The notes beneath the pieces are model-generated. The model ran no database searches and was not told the DNA's origin. It saw only the letters and a program-made list of their open reading frames with translations. From NCBI RefSeq assembly GCF_038024035.1, contig NZ_CP150664.1, forward strand, positions 2,604,001 to 2,668,000: 64,000 nucleotides of DNA, in the 5' to 3' direction. This document shows positions 8,603 to 16,981 of the stretch, one piece after another. The stretch is from Polaribacter pacificus. GTDB lineage: Bacteria; Bacteroidota; Bacteroidia; Flavobacteriales; Flavobacteriaceae. Within the stretch, counting starts at the first letter, position 1, and each line of letters opens with the position of its first letter. Both the position numbers and the translations under genes were made by a program.

Positions 8603-9019
8603 TTAATCAATTGATCCTTCTAACTTGGTGCTGTCTGGGTTGTTTATTTTTTCTATATACTCTTCATATGCAGCTTCTCCTTCTTCTTTCCAATACGCAT
8701 CATACAGTTCCCATTTAGAAAAGTCTTTATTGGAGGATTTTCCTTTTTTGTGATGTTTGTCCATTTTACAATTGCCATTGTCTTTATCTCCGCCAATTCC
8801 TCCAAAAAGAATTTTTGCTAAGATCAATAACCCTATGGCTTGCCAATAAGAAATGGTCGTTAATCCGAAGATATCTGGCATTAACCAATTCCATAAATAT
8901 TGAAACACAAGTCCAAATAATGCAATAAATGCTGTGATTAAGATCCCGAAAAACAAGACCCAAAGCACTACAATAACTGGGTTTTTACTTCTTAATTTGT
9001 GTTTAAAATAATTTTTCAT
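8603..9019 (-). CDS. Membrane protein associated with an ECF sigma factor
   Basis: 138 residues, no recognised domain. There are two predicted transmembrane helices, about 15-40 and 57-75, after a basic N-terminus. A polar, charged C-terminal tail of about 60 residues is rich in Lys/Glu ('WELYDAYWKEEGEAAYEEYI'). It starts 23 bases after the sigma factor stop on the same strand, so it is probably co-expressed. Position alone suggests a membrane regulator of the sigma factor, but it shows no zinc anti-sigma (HxxxCxxC) motif. Confidence 0.7.
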   Translation of the reverse strand: MKNYFKHKLRSKNPVIVVLWVLFFGILITAFIALFGLVFQYLWNWLMPDIFGLTTISYWQAIGLLILAKILFGGIGGDKDNGNCKMDKHHKKGKSSNKDFSKWELYDAYWKEEGEAAYEEYIEKINNPDSTKLEGSID

Positions 9020-9042
9020 TTTTAAAAATTTTAATTGCTGTT

Positions 9043-9570
9043 TTATTTTTTATTCTTTAATTGTTGATATAGTAATGAAATTGCTCTGTGTCTTCTAGAG
9101 AGCAACGTACCTATCGGAATTCCTGTTTCTTGAGAGATTTCGGCATAGCTATACCCTTCTACGTCTATTGCTAAAATAATTTCACGGTATTGTGGTTTTA
9201 ACTTAAAAATTGCTTTTTTTAATTCTGTTACCAGTTTGTCAGAGGAATCCTGCTCTGTATTATCATAAAAATTTTCTGCAAAATCAGCTAATTGCTCTTC
9301 AAAAGCCTCATCCATATTTTTTGTTTTTCTGTCTTTTCTTAAGCTATCGATAATTTTATTTTTTATCGAGTAATAGACAAAGCCAGCTACATTATTTATG
9401 GGTAAAACATTTTTCCGTGAAAATATTTTTAAGGCGACATCTTGAATGATATCTTCTGCATCTCTATCAGCATCGTTTTCAATCTTAGAGTGAACATAAG
9501 CTTTAAGGTTATGGTACTCTGAGGTAAAGAATGCTTTTAGTTGTTTTTCGTTTTCTGTTTCTGATGCCAT
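9043..9570 (-). CDS. ECF-type RNA polymerase sigma factor
   Basis: 175 residues. It has the sigma-70 region 2 ('DAEDIIQDVALKIF', 'FVYYSIKNKIIDSLRK') at about 40-80 and region 4 ('LKPQYREIILAIDVEGYSYAEISQETGIPIGTLLSRRHRA', seen as 'SYAEISQETGIPIGT' and 'LSRRHRAI') at about 125-170. The central linker is acidic. It redirects RNA polymerase to a stress or envelope regulon. No FecR-type or zinc anti-sigma gene is adjacent; the next gene is a two-helix membrane protein. Confidence 0.92.
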   Translation of the reverse strand: MASETENEKQLKAFFTSEYHNLKAYVHSKIENDADRDAEDIIQDVALKIFSRKNVLPINNVAGFVYYSIKNKIIDSLRKDRKTKNMDEAFEEQLADFAENFYDNTEQDSSDKLVTELKKAIFKLKPQYREIILAIDVEGYSYAEISQETGIPIGTLLSRRHRAISLLYQQLKNKK

Positions 9571-9647
9571 TCAAGTCCCTTTTAAATAGGTCTTCATATA
9601 TAAAGACGAGCTAATCGGTATTTATTGCATTTTTTTTTTGAAGTTTT

Positions 9648-10835
9648 TTAAAAACTGCTGTTTAAATGCTTAGCCACAGATACGCCCATGCTTGCGCAGG
9701 CTTGTAATAGATAGCCGCCTGTTGGCGCATCCCAATCTACCATCTCGCCAATACAATACTGATTGGGCAGTTGTTTTATTTCAAAGTTAGAGGTGATTTC
9801 AGCTAGCTTGACTCCACCAACGGTAGAAATGGCTTCGTCGATAGCAGCTGTGTTGGTTATTTGCAAAGGAAGGTTTTTTATGGCTTTTGCCAGAGTGTCC
9901 AAGTTTAAATAATCGTCTTTTGATAATTGAGTTTTAAGAAGATTAATCTGCGGGCTGCTTAGCTTAAGCTCCTTTTTTAAAGTAGCTGTGGTATTTTTTT
10001 GAGTGGATGATTTAATTTTGGTGAGTAGCTGTTCTTTAGATAGCGTCGGTTTAAAATCGAGAAAAATTTTAGCTGTTGCATGGTCTTTTAATTGTTCTCT
10101 AATTTGAGGACTCAAAGCGTAGATTGCATTTCCTTCTAAGCCAAATTTGGTAATGACAGCTTCCCCTTTTTGGGTTGCTTTTTGACAAGAGATTGCGATG
10201 TTTTTTAAGGGCTTCCCTTCGTTCTCTTTAATAAATTGATCTGTCCATGGTATTTGAAAGGCACAGTTAGAAGCCTTGAAAGGACTGCTTATAATCCCTT
10301 TTTTAGTGAAGACGTTTAGCCAGTTTCCATCAGAGCCAGTGATCTTCCAGCTACCACCTCCCAAAGAAAAAATAGTATAATCTGCCTGGTTACTTTTGTT
10401 GTTGATTATTGGTTGCATATAGACATCCCAACCAGAAAATACCTGCTCGTATTTAATAGTGACAGCGTTTTTTTTGAGTTGTTTTAAGATGGCGTTCAAC
10501 ACCTCAATGGGTTTGATCCCCTCTACTGGGTAAACTCGTTTGCTGCTGCCAATATACGTGGGGATACCAATTGTGTTTAGCCAGTTTCTAAAATCAGTAT
10601 TGGTAAAACCCTTTAACGAAGCTTCTAAAAATTTAGAAGGTGTATACCGATTGATCATTTGTGAGATCGGCTCTGAGTGTGTTAGGTTAAAACCACCTTT
10701 TCCAGCAACAAGAAATTTTCTGCCAGCAGTTTTATTTTTTTCGTAAACAGTAATGTTAAATTTTTCAGAATCTAAAAAAGCGGCCAATAAAAGTCCTGAA
10801 GGTCCTCCTCCAATAATAGAAACTGTTTTTTTCAT
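9648..10835 (-). CDS. HI0933-like/TIGR03862 family flavoprotein
   Basis: 395 residues. The N-terminal FAD dinucleotide-binding motif 'GGGPSGLLLAAFLDS' is at 8-24, then 'AGRKFLVAGKGGFNLTHSE', which marks the HI0933/YhiN-like family, seen here as 'RKFLVAGKGGFNLTHS'. The C-terminal 'GGVKLAEI', 'YCIGEMVDWDAPTGGYLLQ' closes the FAD site. Such proteins are predicted NAD(P)/FAD-dependent oxidoreductases with no known substrate. It stands alone between the sigma factor and the receiver-domain gene. Confidence 0.88.
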   Translation of the reverse strand: MKKTVSIIGGGPSGLLLAAFLDSEKFNITVYEKNKTAGRKFLVAGKGGFNLTHSEPISQMINRYTPSKFLEASLKGFTNTDFRNWLNTIGIPTYIGSSKRVYPVEGIKPIEVLNAILKQLKKNAVTIKYEQVFSGWDVYMQPIINNKSNQADYTIFSLGGGSWKITGSDGNWLNVFTKKGIISSPFKASNCAFQIPWTDQFIKENEGKPLKNIAISCQKATQKGEAVITKFGLEGNAIYALSPQIREQLKDHATAKIFLDFKPTLSKEQLLTKIKSSTQKNTTATLKKELKLSSPQINLLKTQLSKDDYLNLDTLAKAIKNLPLQITNTAAIDEAISTVGGVKLAEITSNFEIKQLPNQYCIGEMVDWDAPTGGYLLQACASMGVSVAKHLNSSF

Positions 10836-10931
10836 ATTGAGAGTTTTGCTACTTCTGAATCTGAAATTGAGGTTTTAAATCCTTTCTAAAAGCGATTGAA
10901 AATGTTTCAATTTACCGTGCTTTTTTAACAG

Positions 10932-11285
10932 CTATTTTTTGATAATTTTTTCAAAGATAGGCATGATAAAAGGCTTTGCTAAGTAAGAACTAAATCCATT
11001 GGCTAAGCATTTATTTTCCCAATCTTGTCCAAAATAGTTTGTGTGTGCAATGTAGATTGTTTCCTCTGGTAAATTTTTTTCTTTTATTTTTTTTAAAACA
11101 CCAAAACCATCTATGTCAGAATCATTTAGGTTTATGTCTATTAAAAATATATCGTAGCTGTTTTTGTCTAATAAACTGAAAAATTCTGTTGTAGTTTCTA
11201 CAGCGTCGATTTCGTATTTGCCATCAACTATTTTGCTAACAGTTAGTCTGCTAATCGCATCATCATCAAGATATAGTATTCTCAT
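10932..11285 (-). CDS. Stand-alone response-regulator receiver protein
   Basis: 117 residues, a single CheY-like receiver domain with no output domain. The acidic pocket D7-D8-D9, phospho-acceptor D50 in 'FLIDINLND', switch Thr in 'YIAHTN' and Lys in 'YLAKPF' are all in place. Its kinase partner and target are not encoded nearby. Lone receivers usually act by protein-protein contact, for example in a phosphorelay. Confidence 0.9.
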   Translation of the reverse strand: MRILYLDDDAISRLTVSKIVDGKYEIDAVETTTEFFSLLDKNSYDIFLIDINLNDSDIDGFGVLKKIKEKNLPEETIYIAHTNYFGQDWENKCLANGFSSYLAKPFIMPIFEKIIKK

Positions 11286-11373
11286 TTTAAAATTTAGGTT
11301 AGGGGATAATGTTGTAAAGATATAACCTTTTGTTGTGTTATTGGTTTATTAACGCTTCATTGTTAATAATAAA

Positions 11374-12807
11374 TTATTGTTTTTTGAATAAATACAATCC
11401 TAAAAAGGTCAATGCACCATTTAGCACCAATACAAAGAACCCAAAATCGAAACCAAGTTTTTCTACGCTGTAAAAACTAATTAGGTAGGTAAAGATAGGG
11501 GCAATTAAGCAAATAAAGGGCACTGCTTTGTCTTTTACATTTAGCTTGGTAAACAAACCAAAAGCATATAAGCCCAATAAAGGGCCGTAGGTGTAGCCCG
11601 CAAAGGTAAAAATCTTTGCAATGACGCTGGCATCAGCGATAAAATATTTGAAAATTAAAATGGTTGCAATTAAAATAAACGAAAATAAAATATGAATCTT
11701 TTTTCTTGTTTTTTCTTGATCTGCTACAGATTTCTTTTTGTCGATTTCTAAAATGTCTATACTAAAAGAAGTGGTTAATGAAGTAAGTGCTGAGTCTGCA
11801 CTAGAGTATGCGGCAGCAATTAATCCCAAAATAAAAAATAGGGCAGTGGCCGTGCCTAAACTTCCTTGAGTTGCAATTATAGGGAACAACTCATCCTTAT
11901 GTGCATCTATGCCGTTTTGTTGTGCAAAATCAGTAAGTAAAACTCCTAAGGCCAAGAAAAATAAATTTACAATCACCAAGACGATGGTAAACCAAAATAT
12001 GTTTTTTTGCGCATCTTTTAAATTGCGACAGGTAAGGTTCTTTTGCATCATATCTTGATCAAGACCCGTCATTACTACAGCGATAAAAGCGCCTGATAAA
12101 AACTGTTTCCAAAAGTAGTTTCCGGCTTTAGGATCATCAAAAAAGAAGGTTTTAGAGAGGTCGCTCTCGGCTACATAATTAAAAACATTGTCTATTTGCA
12201 TGGAGTCAGATATGGTATAAATACACACACCAACAGCAATAAGCATAAACAAGGTTTGCAGGGTGTCCGTCCAAACAATGGTTTTTATTCCGCCTTTAAA
12301 AGTGTACAGCCAAATAAGTAAAATAGTAATAGAAACGGTTACCCAAAACGGTACACCATAGGCATCAAATAAAATTAGTTGTAATACATTGGCCACTAAA
12401 AACAAACGAAAGGCAGCGCCAACAGTTCTTGATAGTAAAAAGAAACTAGCTCCAGTTTTATAAGAATAGTATCCAAATCGATCTTCTAAATAGCTGTAGA
12501 TAGAAGTAAGGTTTAGTCGGTAATACAAGGGTAATAAAACCAAACCAATAACTGCGTATCCTACTACATAGCCAAGCACCATTTGCATATAGCTCATGTT
12601 TTGATCTTCTATCCAGCCAGGGACCGAGATAAAGGTAACTCCAGAAAGCGATGCTCCGATCATTCCAAAGGCTACCAAATACCAAGGAGATGAGTTGTTG
12701 GCTTTAAAAAATGTTTGGTTGGTGGCTAGTTTACCAGTTCTGTATGAAATAAAAATCAAAACGCTAAAATAAGCCAGTATTAAAAGGAATATATGTATTG
12801 GTTGCAT
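11374..12807 (-). CDS. Sodium:solute symporter (SSS family)
   Basis: 477 residues, about 13 hydrophobic helices. The N-terminal 'ILAYFSVLIFISYRTGK', 'VAFGMIGASLSGVTFISVPGW' and the family region 'AAYSSADSALTSLTTSFSID' (seen as 'AAAYSSADSALTSLTTSF', Na2-site serines) mark the solute:sodium symporter superfamily. It imports a small solute with Na+ at the inner membrane; the substrate cannot be predicted. It is divergent from recR. Confidence 0.93.
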   Translation of the reverse strand: MQPIHIFLLILAYFSVLIFISYRTGKLATNQTFFKANNSSPWYLVAFGMIGASLSGVTFISVPGWIEDQNMSYMQMVLGYVVGYAVIGLVLLPLYYRLNLTSIYSYLEDRFGYYSYKTGASFFLLSRTVGAAFRLFLVANVLQLILFDAYGVPFWVTVSITILLIWLYTFKGGIKTIVWTDTLQTLFMLIAVGVCIYTISDSMQIDNVFNYVAESDLSKTFFFDDPKAGNYFWKQFLSGAFIAVVMTGLDQDMMQKNLTCRNLKDAQKNIFWFTIVLVIVNLFFLALGVLLTDFAQQNGIDAHKDELFPIIATQGSLGTATALFFILGLIAAAYSSADSALTSLTTSFSIDILEIDKKKSVADQEKTRKKIHILFSFILIATILIFKYFIADASVIAKIFTFAGYTYGPLLGLYAFGLFTKLNVKDKAVPFICLIAPIFTYLISFYSVEKLGFDFGFFVLVLNGALTFLGLYLFKKQ

Positions 12808-12944
12808 GGAGAAATCTTAGTTGCTAATTATAAATTACGAAATACGAATATAAGTTTTTTAGCCTATAGATGAGTTAGAAAAGAACACAGATCTAAATCG
12901 GTGTCATTTTTTAGAATTTTCTATTCTTTTTTCTTTTGATGTTG

Positions 12945-12952
12945 TAAATTTG
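12945..12952 (+). promoter_or_regulatory. -7 element before recR
   Basis: TAAATTTG, an exact match to TAnnTTTG, ending only five bases before the recR ATG at 12958. No clear TTG lies at the right distance. If used, the transcript would start at or next to the start codon, that is be leaderless or nearly so. Confidence 0.4.
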
Positions 12953-12957
12953 CCCTC

Positions 12958-13575
12958 ATGGATTTTTCTTCAAAATTATTAGAGAATGCTGTAAACGAAG
13001 TGTCTCGACTGCCTGGAATAGGTAAGCGTACAGCTCTGCGTTTGGTGCTGTATTTATTAAGACAGCCCGCTGAGCATACACAGTATTTATCTGAAGCCCT
13101 GTTGCATTTTAGAAATGATGTTAAGACCTGTGAAAACTGTCATAATATTTCTGATACTACCTTGTGTGAAATTTGCAACAACTCAAAAAGAAATCCAGAA
13201 ATTGTTTGTGTGGTAGAAGATATTCGCGATGTGATGGCCATAGAAAGTACAGCACAGTTTAATGGGGTGTACCATGTTTTAGGAGGGAAGATTTCTCCGA
13301 TAGAAGGAATAGGTCCTCAAAAATTACAGATAGATTCATTGGTAGAGAAAGTAGAAAAAGGCGTGGTAAAAGAAATCATTTTTGCCCTGAGTTCTACCAT
13401 GGAAGGTGATACCACTAATTTTTACATTTTTAAGCAAATAGAGAAGTACAAGTTAATTACATCGACCATTGCTCGCGGTATTTCTGTAGGTGATGAACTT
13501 GAGTACGCAGATGAGGTAACGCTTGGAAGATCTATCGTAAATAGGATTCCGTTTGAACAGTCTATAAAAAGTTAG
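12958..13575 (+). CDS. recR: Recombination mediator RecR
   Basis: 205 residues, full length. It has the N-terminal helix-hairpin-helix '[17 protein letters not shown]', the four-cysteine zinc finger '[16 protein letters not shown]' (about residues 59-74), and a Toprim domain with '[12 protein letters not shown]' and '[12 protein letters not shown]'. With RecO (not in this window) it loads RecA at ssDNA gaps. Its stop codon overlaps that of the convergent hemJ by four bases. Confidence 0.97.
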   Translation: MDFSSKLLENAVNEVSRLPGIGKRTALRLVLYLLRQPAEHTQYLSEALLHFRNDVKTCENCHNISDTTLCEICNNSKRNPEIVCVVEDIRDVMAIESTAQFNGVYHVLGGKISPIEGIGPQKLQIDSLVEKVEKGVVKEIIFALSSTMEGDTTNFYIFKQIEKYKLITSTIARGISVGDELEYADEVTLGRSIVNRIPFEQSIKS

Positions 13576-14132
13576 ATTTTCTTTTCCTTATCCCAATTTT
13601 TATGAGCTCTAATTCTTTTGTAGAGTCTAATGGCTAGCATTAAGAGTACTCCAAACAAAATAATTCCGACCAAGCCCCAGATCCAATTAATGGCACTTTT
13701 TAGGGTCACTAAAAATACGATGGCAAAGAGTAAAATTGTGGCAACCTCATTCCAGACGCGCAATTTAAAAGAAGAATATTTTATGATGTCCTTTTGCAAT
13801 TGACTGTAAATCTTTTGACAGCTGGCATGATATATATATAAAACAGCAACAAAGGTTAATTTAATATGCATCCAAGGCATGCTTAAATATGCTGGGTTTT
13901 TATACAACATCCAAAAAGCAAAGATACTAGCAAGTACCGCAGAAGGCCAGGTAATAATATACCAAAGGCGTTTGGCCATTAATTTGTATTGAGTTTGCAG
14001 TATTTCTTTTGCTGGTTCTTCTTTGTCTTCGGCCTCTACATGGTAAATAAACAATCGAATGATGTAAAACAAACCTGCAAACCAGGTAACTACAAAAATA
14101 ATATGCAGTGCTTTTACGTATAAAAAATCCAT
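13572..14132 (-). CDS. hemJ: Protoporphyrinogen IX oxidase, HemJ type
   Basis: 186 residues with about four transmembrane helices. The N-terminal '[25 protein letters not shown]' (seen in pieces: 'KALHIIFVV', '[15 protein letters not shown]') is the signature of the HemJ/UPF0093 family and carries its conserved His residues. It oxidises protoporphyrinogen IX to protoporphyrin IX in the inner membrane, the penultimate step of protohaem synthesis. It lies directly downstream of hemH and no hemG/hemY is present, so HemJ most likely supplies this step. CopD-like annotation is a possible alternative label. Confidence 0.88.
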   Translation of the reverse strand: MDFLYVKALHIIFVVTWFAGLFYIIRLFIYHVEAEDKEEPAKEILQTQYKLMAKRLWYIITWPSAVLASIFAFWMLYKNPAYLSMPWMHIKLTFVAVLYIYHASCQKIYSQLQKDIIKYSSFKLRVWNEVATILLFAIVFLVTLKSAINWIWGLVGIILFGVLLMLAIRLYKRIRAHKNWDKEKKI

Positions 14133-14246
14133 AGTCGTATTGGTTATTTGTAAGTTCTTCTAAATTAAAATTATCTAACAATCTTAAGCGCTAAATTAAC
14201 ACTTGATTTTACTAGTCCATTACTACATTAACATACCAGCTAGTAT

Positions 14247-14254
14247 CAAAGATA
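14247..14254 (-). promoter_or_regulatory. -7 element between hemH and hemJ
   Basis: On the minus strand this reads TATCTTTG, an exact TAnnTTTG. It is in the 151-base gap between the hemH stop and the hemJ start. It could give hemJ its own transcript with a leader of about 110 bases. No convincing TTG partner is seen. Confidence 0.4.
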
Positions 14255-14283
14255 CAGAATTGTCTATTGAACTTTAGCTTTTT

Positions 14284-15303
14284 TTATTGTTTTGCCCAAG
14301 CGTCAATCCAAGTATTCATCACTTCTACCCAGTCATCATTGTCATTCATGCAAGGGATGTGCTTATAATCGGTTCCACCACCTTCTAAAAACTGTTCTTT
14401 TCCTTCCATGGCAATTTCTTCGAGTGTTTCTAAACAATCAGAAACAAAGGCAGGAGTAATTACGGCTAATTTCTTTTTACCTTCTTCTTTTGGGAGTCTG
14501 TCAAATTCAAAGTCGGTGTAGGGTTTTAACCAAGGATCTTTAAGTAAACGAGATTGGAAAGAGTTGCTATACATTCCTTCTTTTAACCCAAGTTCTTTTA
14601 CGATGGCTTTGGTTGTTTCAAAACATTGATGACGATAGCAAGTTTTATGTGCAATCGAAGCAGTTTCACAACAGCTTCCGTCAATTTTACAATGACTCTT
14701 TGTTGTATCTGATTTTAAAATATGCCTTTCTGGGATTCCGTGGTATGAAAAGAGTATATGATCGTGTTCAAAACCTGCCAAATGCTTTTTAATATTAGCA
14801 CTCATGGCTTTGATATACAAAGGATCATTGTAAAAAGAGTCAATAGCGCTTGTCTTCATATTTGGATACAGCTTTTTTCTCACTTCTTCTGCTTTAACCA
14901 AAACAGTTTCTGTAGAGGACATGGCGAAATGTGGATATAAAGGCACAATAAACACATCATCAACTCCTTGATCGGCTAATTCTTTAAAACCTTTTTCTAT
15001 ACTCATAGACCCATAACGCATACCTAGAGCGATGGGCATTTTTGTATTGGCTGCTACTTTTTTTGCAAATCGCTCAGAAATCACCACTAATGGAGAGCCT
15101 TCTTTCCACCAAATTTTAGCATAGGCCGCTGCTGATTTTTTTGGTCTTACATTTAAAATAATCCCCTTAATTAATAACCAACGTTTCCAGTACGGGATGT
15201 CAATAACACGCTCGTCCATTAAAAATTCGTCTAAATAGGTGCGTACATCAGAAACCTTTGTACTGTCTGGTGATCCTAAGTTGATGAGTAAAACTCCTTT
15301 CAT
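14284..15303 (-). CDS. hemH: Ferrochelatase
   Basis: 339 residues. Inserts Fe2+ into protoporphyrin IX. The N-terminal 'VLLINLGSPDS', 'RYGSMSIEKG', the catalytic 'LFSYHGIPERH' (His188) and 'SDCLETLEEI' (conserved Glu) are all present. Between residues 205 and 227 is a cysteine cluster (C205, C211, C212, C222, C227: 'HCKIDGSCCE', 'CYRHQC') that could hold a [2Fe-2S] centre, as reported for some bacterial ferrochelatases. It is transcribed with the upstream methyltransferase and downstream hemJ. Confidence 0.96.
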   Translation of the reverse strand: MKGVLLINLGSPDSTKVSDVRTYLDEFLMDERVIDIPYWKRWLLIKGIILNVRPKKSAAAYAKIWWKEGSPLVVISERFAKKVAANTKMPIALGMRYGSMSIEKGFKELADQGVDDVFIVPLYPHFAMSSTETVLVKAEEVRKKLYPNMKTSAIDSFYNDPLYIKAMSANIKKHLAGFEHDHILFSYHGIPERHILKSDTTKSHCKIDGSCCETASIAHKTCYRHQCFETTKAIVKELGLKEGMYSNSFQSRLLKDPWLKPYTDFEFDRLPKEEGKKKLAVITPAFVSDCLETLEEIAMEGKEQFLEGGGTDYKHIPCMNDNDDWVEVMNTWIDAWAKQ

Positions 15304-15347
15304 AATTTGTGCTGTATTTGTTTGTGCTCTTTTATTTTTTAGCTCTT

Positions 15348-15854
15348 TTATTTGCTGTTTAATTGATTTGTAACCTCATACAATGTTATGGCTAAACTAT
15401 GTATCACGTTCATAGAAGAATTTCTTCCAAACATAGGAATGGCAATAGTTTGATCAACTTGATCAATTTCAGTAATCCCATTTCTTTCGCTTCCTAATAG
15501 CAAAACAATTTTTTGATGTTTGTTAAAATCAAAATCTTGTAAGGCGATGCTGTTATCTGTAATTTCGATACCAATAATGCTATTGCCCTCTGCTCTTAAT
15601 TGACGTATTGTGTCAGAAAAATTAGTATAGTACTCATGTGGTATTTGTTCTAAAGTGTTTCTGGCTGTTTTTTTTACGATACGGTTTTCAATATCAGGAG
15701 AGTTGTGGTGTAGGTATATTTTTTCTACTCCAAAACTTTCTGCAATCCGAAAACACATGCCTATGTTCTCTGGCGTTCTAATAGCATCACAGACAATCGT
15801 AACAGGAAACTTTTTTTGCGGGTTTTCTATATCGTAGTGGGTTAGTTGTTTCAC
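15348..15854 (-). CDS. TrmH/SpoU family RNA 2'-O-methyltransferase
   Basis: 168 residues, the catalytic SPOUT domain alone. Motif 1 'VCDAIRTPENIGMCFRIAESFG' is seen as 'RTPENIGMCFRIAESFG'. Motif 2 is 'VLLLGSERNGI' and motif 3 'IPMFGRNSSMNVIHSLAITLYE' (seen as 'IPMFGRNSSMNVIHS'); motifs 2 and 3 form the trefoil-knot SAM site. It methylates a ribose 2'-OH in tRNA or rRNA; the position cannot be predicted. It sits between the AraC gene and hemH with gaps of 25 and 44 bases, so it is probably carried in the haem minus-strand operon. Confidence 0.9.
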   Translation of the reverse strand: MKQLTHYDIENPQKKFPVTIVCDAIRTPENIGMCFRIAESFGVEKIYLHHNSPDIENRIVKKTARNTLEQIPHEYYTNFSDTIRQLRAEGNSIIGIEITDNSIALQDFDFNKHQKIVLLLGSERNGITEIDQVDQTIAIPMFGRNSSMNVIHSLAITLYEVTNQLNSK

Positions 15855-15879
15855 AGTTTTAAATTTTATCCAGGCTCTA

Positions 15880-16770
15880 TTAATTTGAAGAAGCTTGTAA
15901 GCTCATCACATATTTTTTTGGAGTGGTTCCAAACTTCTTTTTAAACGCTGCAATAAAATGGCTAGACGTGCTGTATCCAACTTTTAGACCAACTTCAGTA
16001 ACATTTAATTGATTGCTTTCTAAGTAAAGGCGGGCTTGCTCCATTTTATAATCGAATAAAAAACTGTAGACTGTATCGCCGTAAATCTGCTTAAAGCCTT
16101 CTTTTAGTTTTTTTAGATTTAATCCAACCTCGTTTGCGAGTTCTTGTAAAGAAGGCGGTTCAGCCATTCTGGCAATGACTATGTCCTTTGCTTTTCTTAT
16201 CTTTTGTACGTATTGCTCGTCTATTAAAAAAGGGCAGTACTCGTCGGTGGTGTTTTCTCCGCTATCAAAATGAAGACTCAACAATTCGTAGGTTTTACCT
16301 TTTACATATAAATCTTTGATAGCACTGTGGATGTTTGCATTTAAAATTTGCTGTAAAACAATCAGCGCATCAGGTTTTATCTCTGAGTCGTCGTAGTATT
16401 TTTTGTTTTTGTTTGAATCGCTTAAAAAAGGAATATAACTGGCCTCTTTAGAAAATAACGAATGAAACTTATCTATAGAAATTATGATAGAAACCAAGGC
16501 TGTTTTTGGTAGAATTTCTAAGTTGATTGGTAGTTTTTGCTGTGGATTATAGAGCAAAATAGCATGCTTATCCAGGACGTTAAATACGTAGTTGCTATCG
16601 TTAAAATGAAGTTTGCAATTGCCTTTAATACAATAATGTAACTGTAAATAGGTGTTGTCTATATCTCTGTTAAAGTACTCTGTTTTAGTACTGTTATTTT
16701 GAAACATTAGCACATAAAAACCTTTTTCTAGTTGTACTTCTGTAAATGTACTTTTAGCGATGTTTTTCAT
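15880..16770 (-). CDS. AraC/PchR-like transcriptional regulator
   Basis: 296 residues. The C-terminal 100 residues hold two helix-turn-helix units: 'SLQELANEVGLNLKKLKEGF' region seen as 'LQELANEVGLNLKKLKEGF', and 'NVTEVGLKVGYSTSSHFIA', ending 'FKKKFGTTPKKYV'. This is classic AraC. The N-terminal ligand domain, with 'LQLHYCIKGNCKLHF' and 'KGKTYELLSLHF', resembles PchR-type iron/siderophore regulators. It is divergent from hemA across 211 bases and is the first gene of the hemH arm, so control of haem or iron supply is a reasonable inference. Confidence 0.88.
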   Translation of the reverse strand: MKNIAKSTFTEVQLEKGFYVLMFQNNSTKTEYFNRDIDNTYLQLHYCIKGNCKLHFNDSNYVFNVLDKHAILLYNPQQKLPINLEILPKTALVSIIISIDKFHSLFSKEASYIPFLSDSNKNKKYYDDSEIKPDALIVLQQILNANIHSAIKDLYVKGKTYELLSLHFDSGENTTDEYCPFLIDEQYVQKIRKAKDIVIARMAEPPSLQELANEVGLNLKKLKEGFKQIYGDTVYSFLFDYKMEQARLYLESNQLNVTEVGLKVGYSTSSHFIAAFKKKFGTTPKKYVMSLQASSN

Positions 16771-16848
16771 TCAATTTTTTTTGAGTTTTAAAGTCTTTTT
16801 ATTTAGAATGATTCTATATAAAACAAACTGTACTGCGCTCTATGACTG

Positions 16849-16856
16849 CAAAAATA
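16849..16856 (-). promoter_or_regulatory. -7 element of the AraC gene
   Basis: Minus strand TATTTTTG, an exact TAnnTTTG, about 80 bases upstream of the AraC ATG in the divergent hemA region. Confidence 0.5.
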
Positions 16857-16950
16857 AGCTTTTATTGGTGTTTTTTCTTAATTTTTAGTGAAAATTCAAA
16901 AAACGACATATTTAGTCCCTTAAGCGATGTTTTTATCTCTATAAAGGGAT

Positions 16951-16958
16951 TACTTTTG
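16951..16958 (+). promoter_or_regulatory. -7 element of hemA
   Basis: TACTTTTG, an exact TAnnTTTG, 23 bases upstream of the hemA ATG. The two divergent -7 elements are about 95 bases apart, leaving room for a shared AraC-family operator. Confidence 0.55.
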
Positions 16959-16981
16959 ACAGACTTTTTGAAAATGATCGA

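Noticed and set aside
10891..10910. ATTGAAA/TTTCAAT stem after the receiver-domain gene
   Set aside because: Pure A/T-rich short stem without a following T-run on the transcribed strand; not distinct from background in this AT-rich DNA.
12885..12912. Imperfect stem ACAC-a-GAT / ATC-g-GTGT followed by T-run, upstream of recR
   Set aside because: It lies between divergent genes with no plus-strand gene ending before it, and the likely recR promoter is downstream of it. Probably chance, although an attenuator is not excluded.
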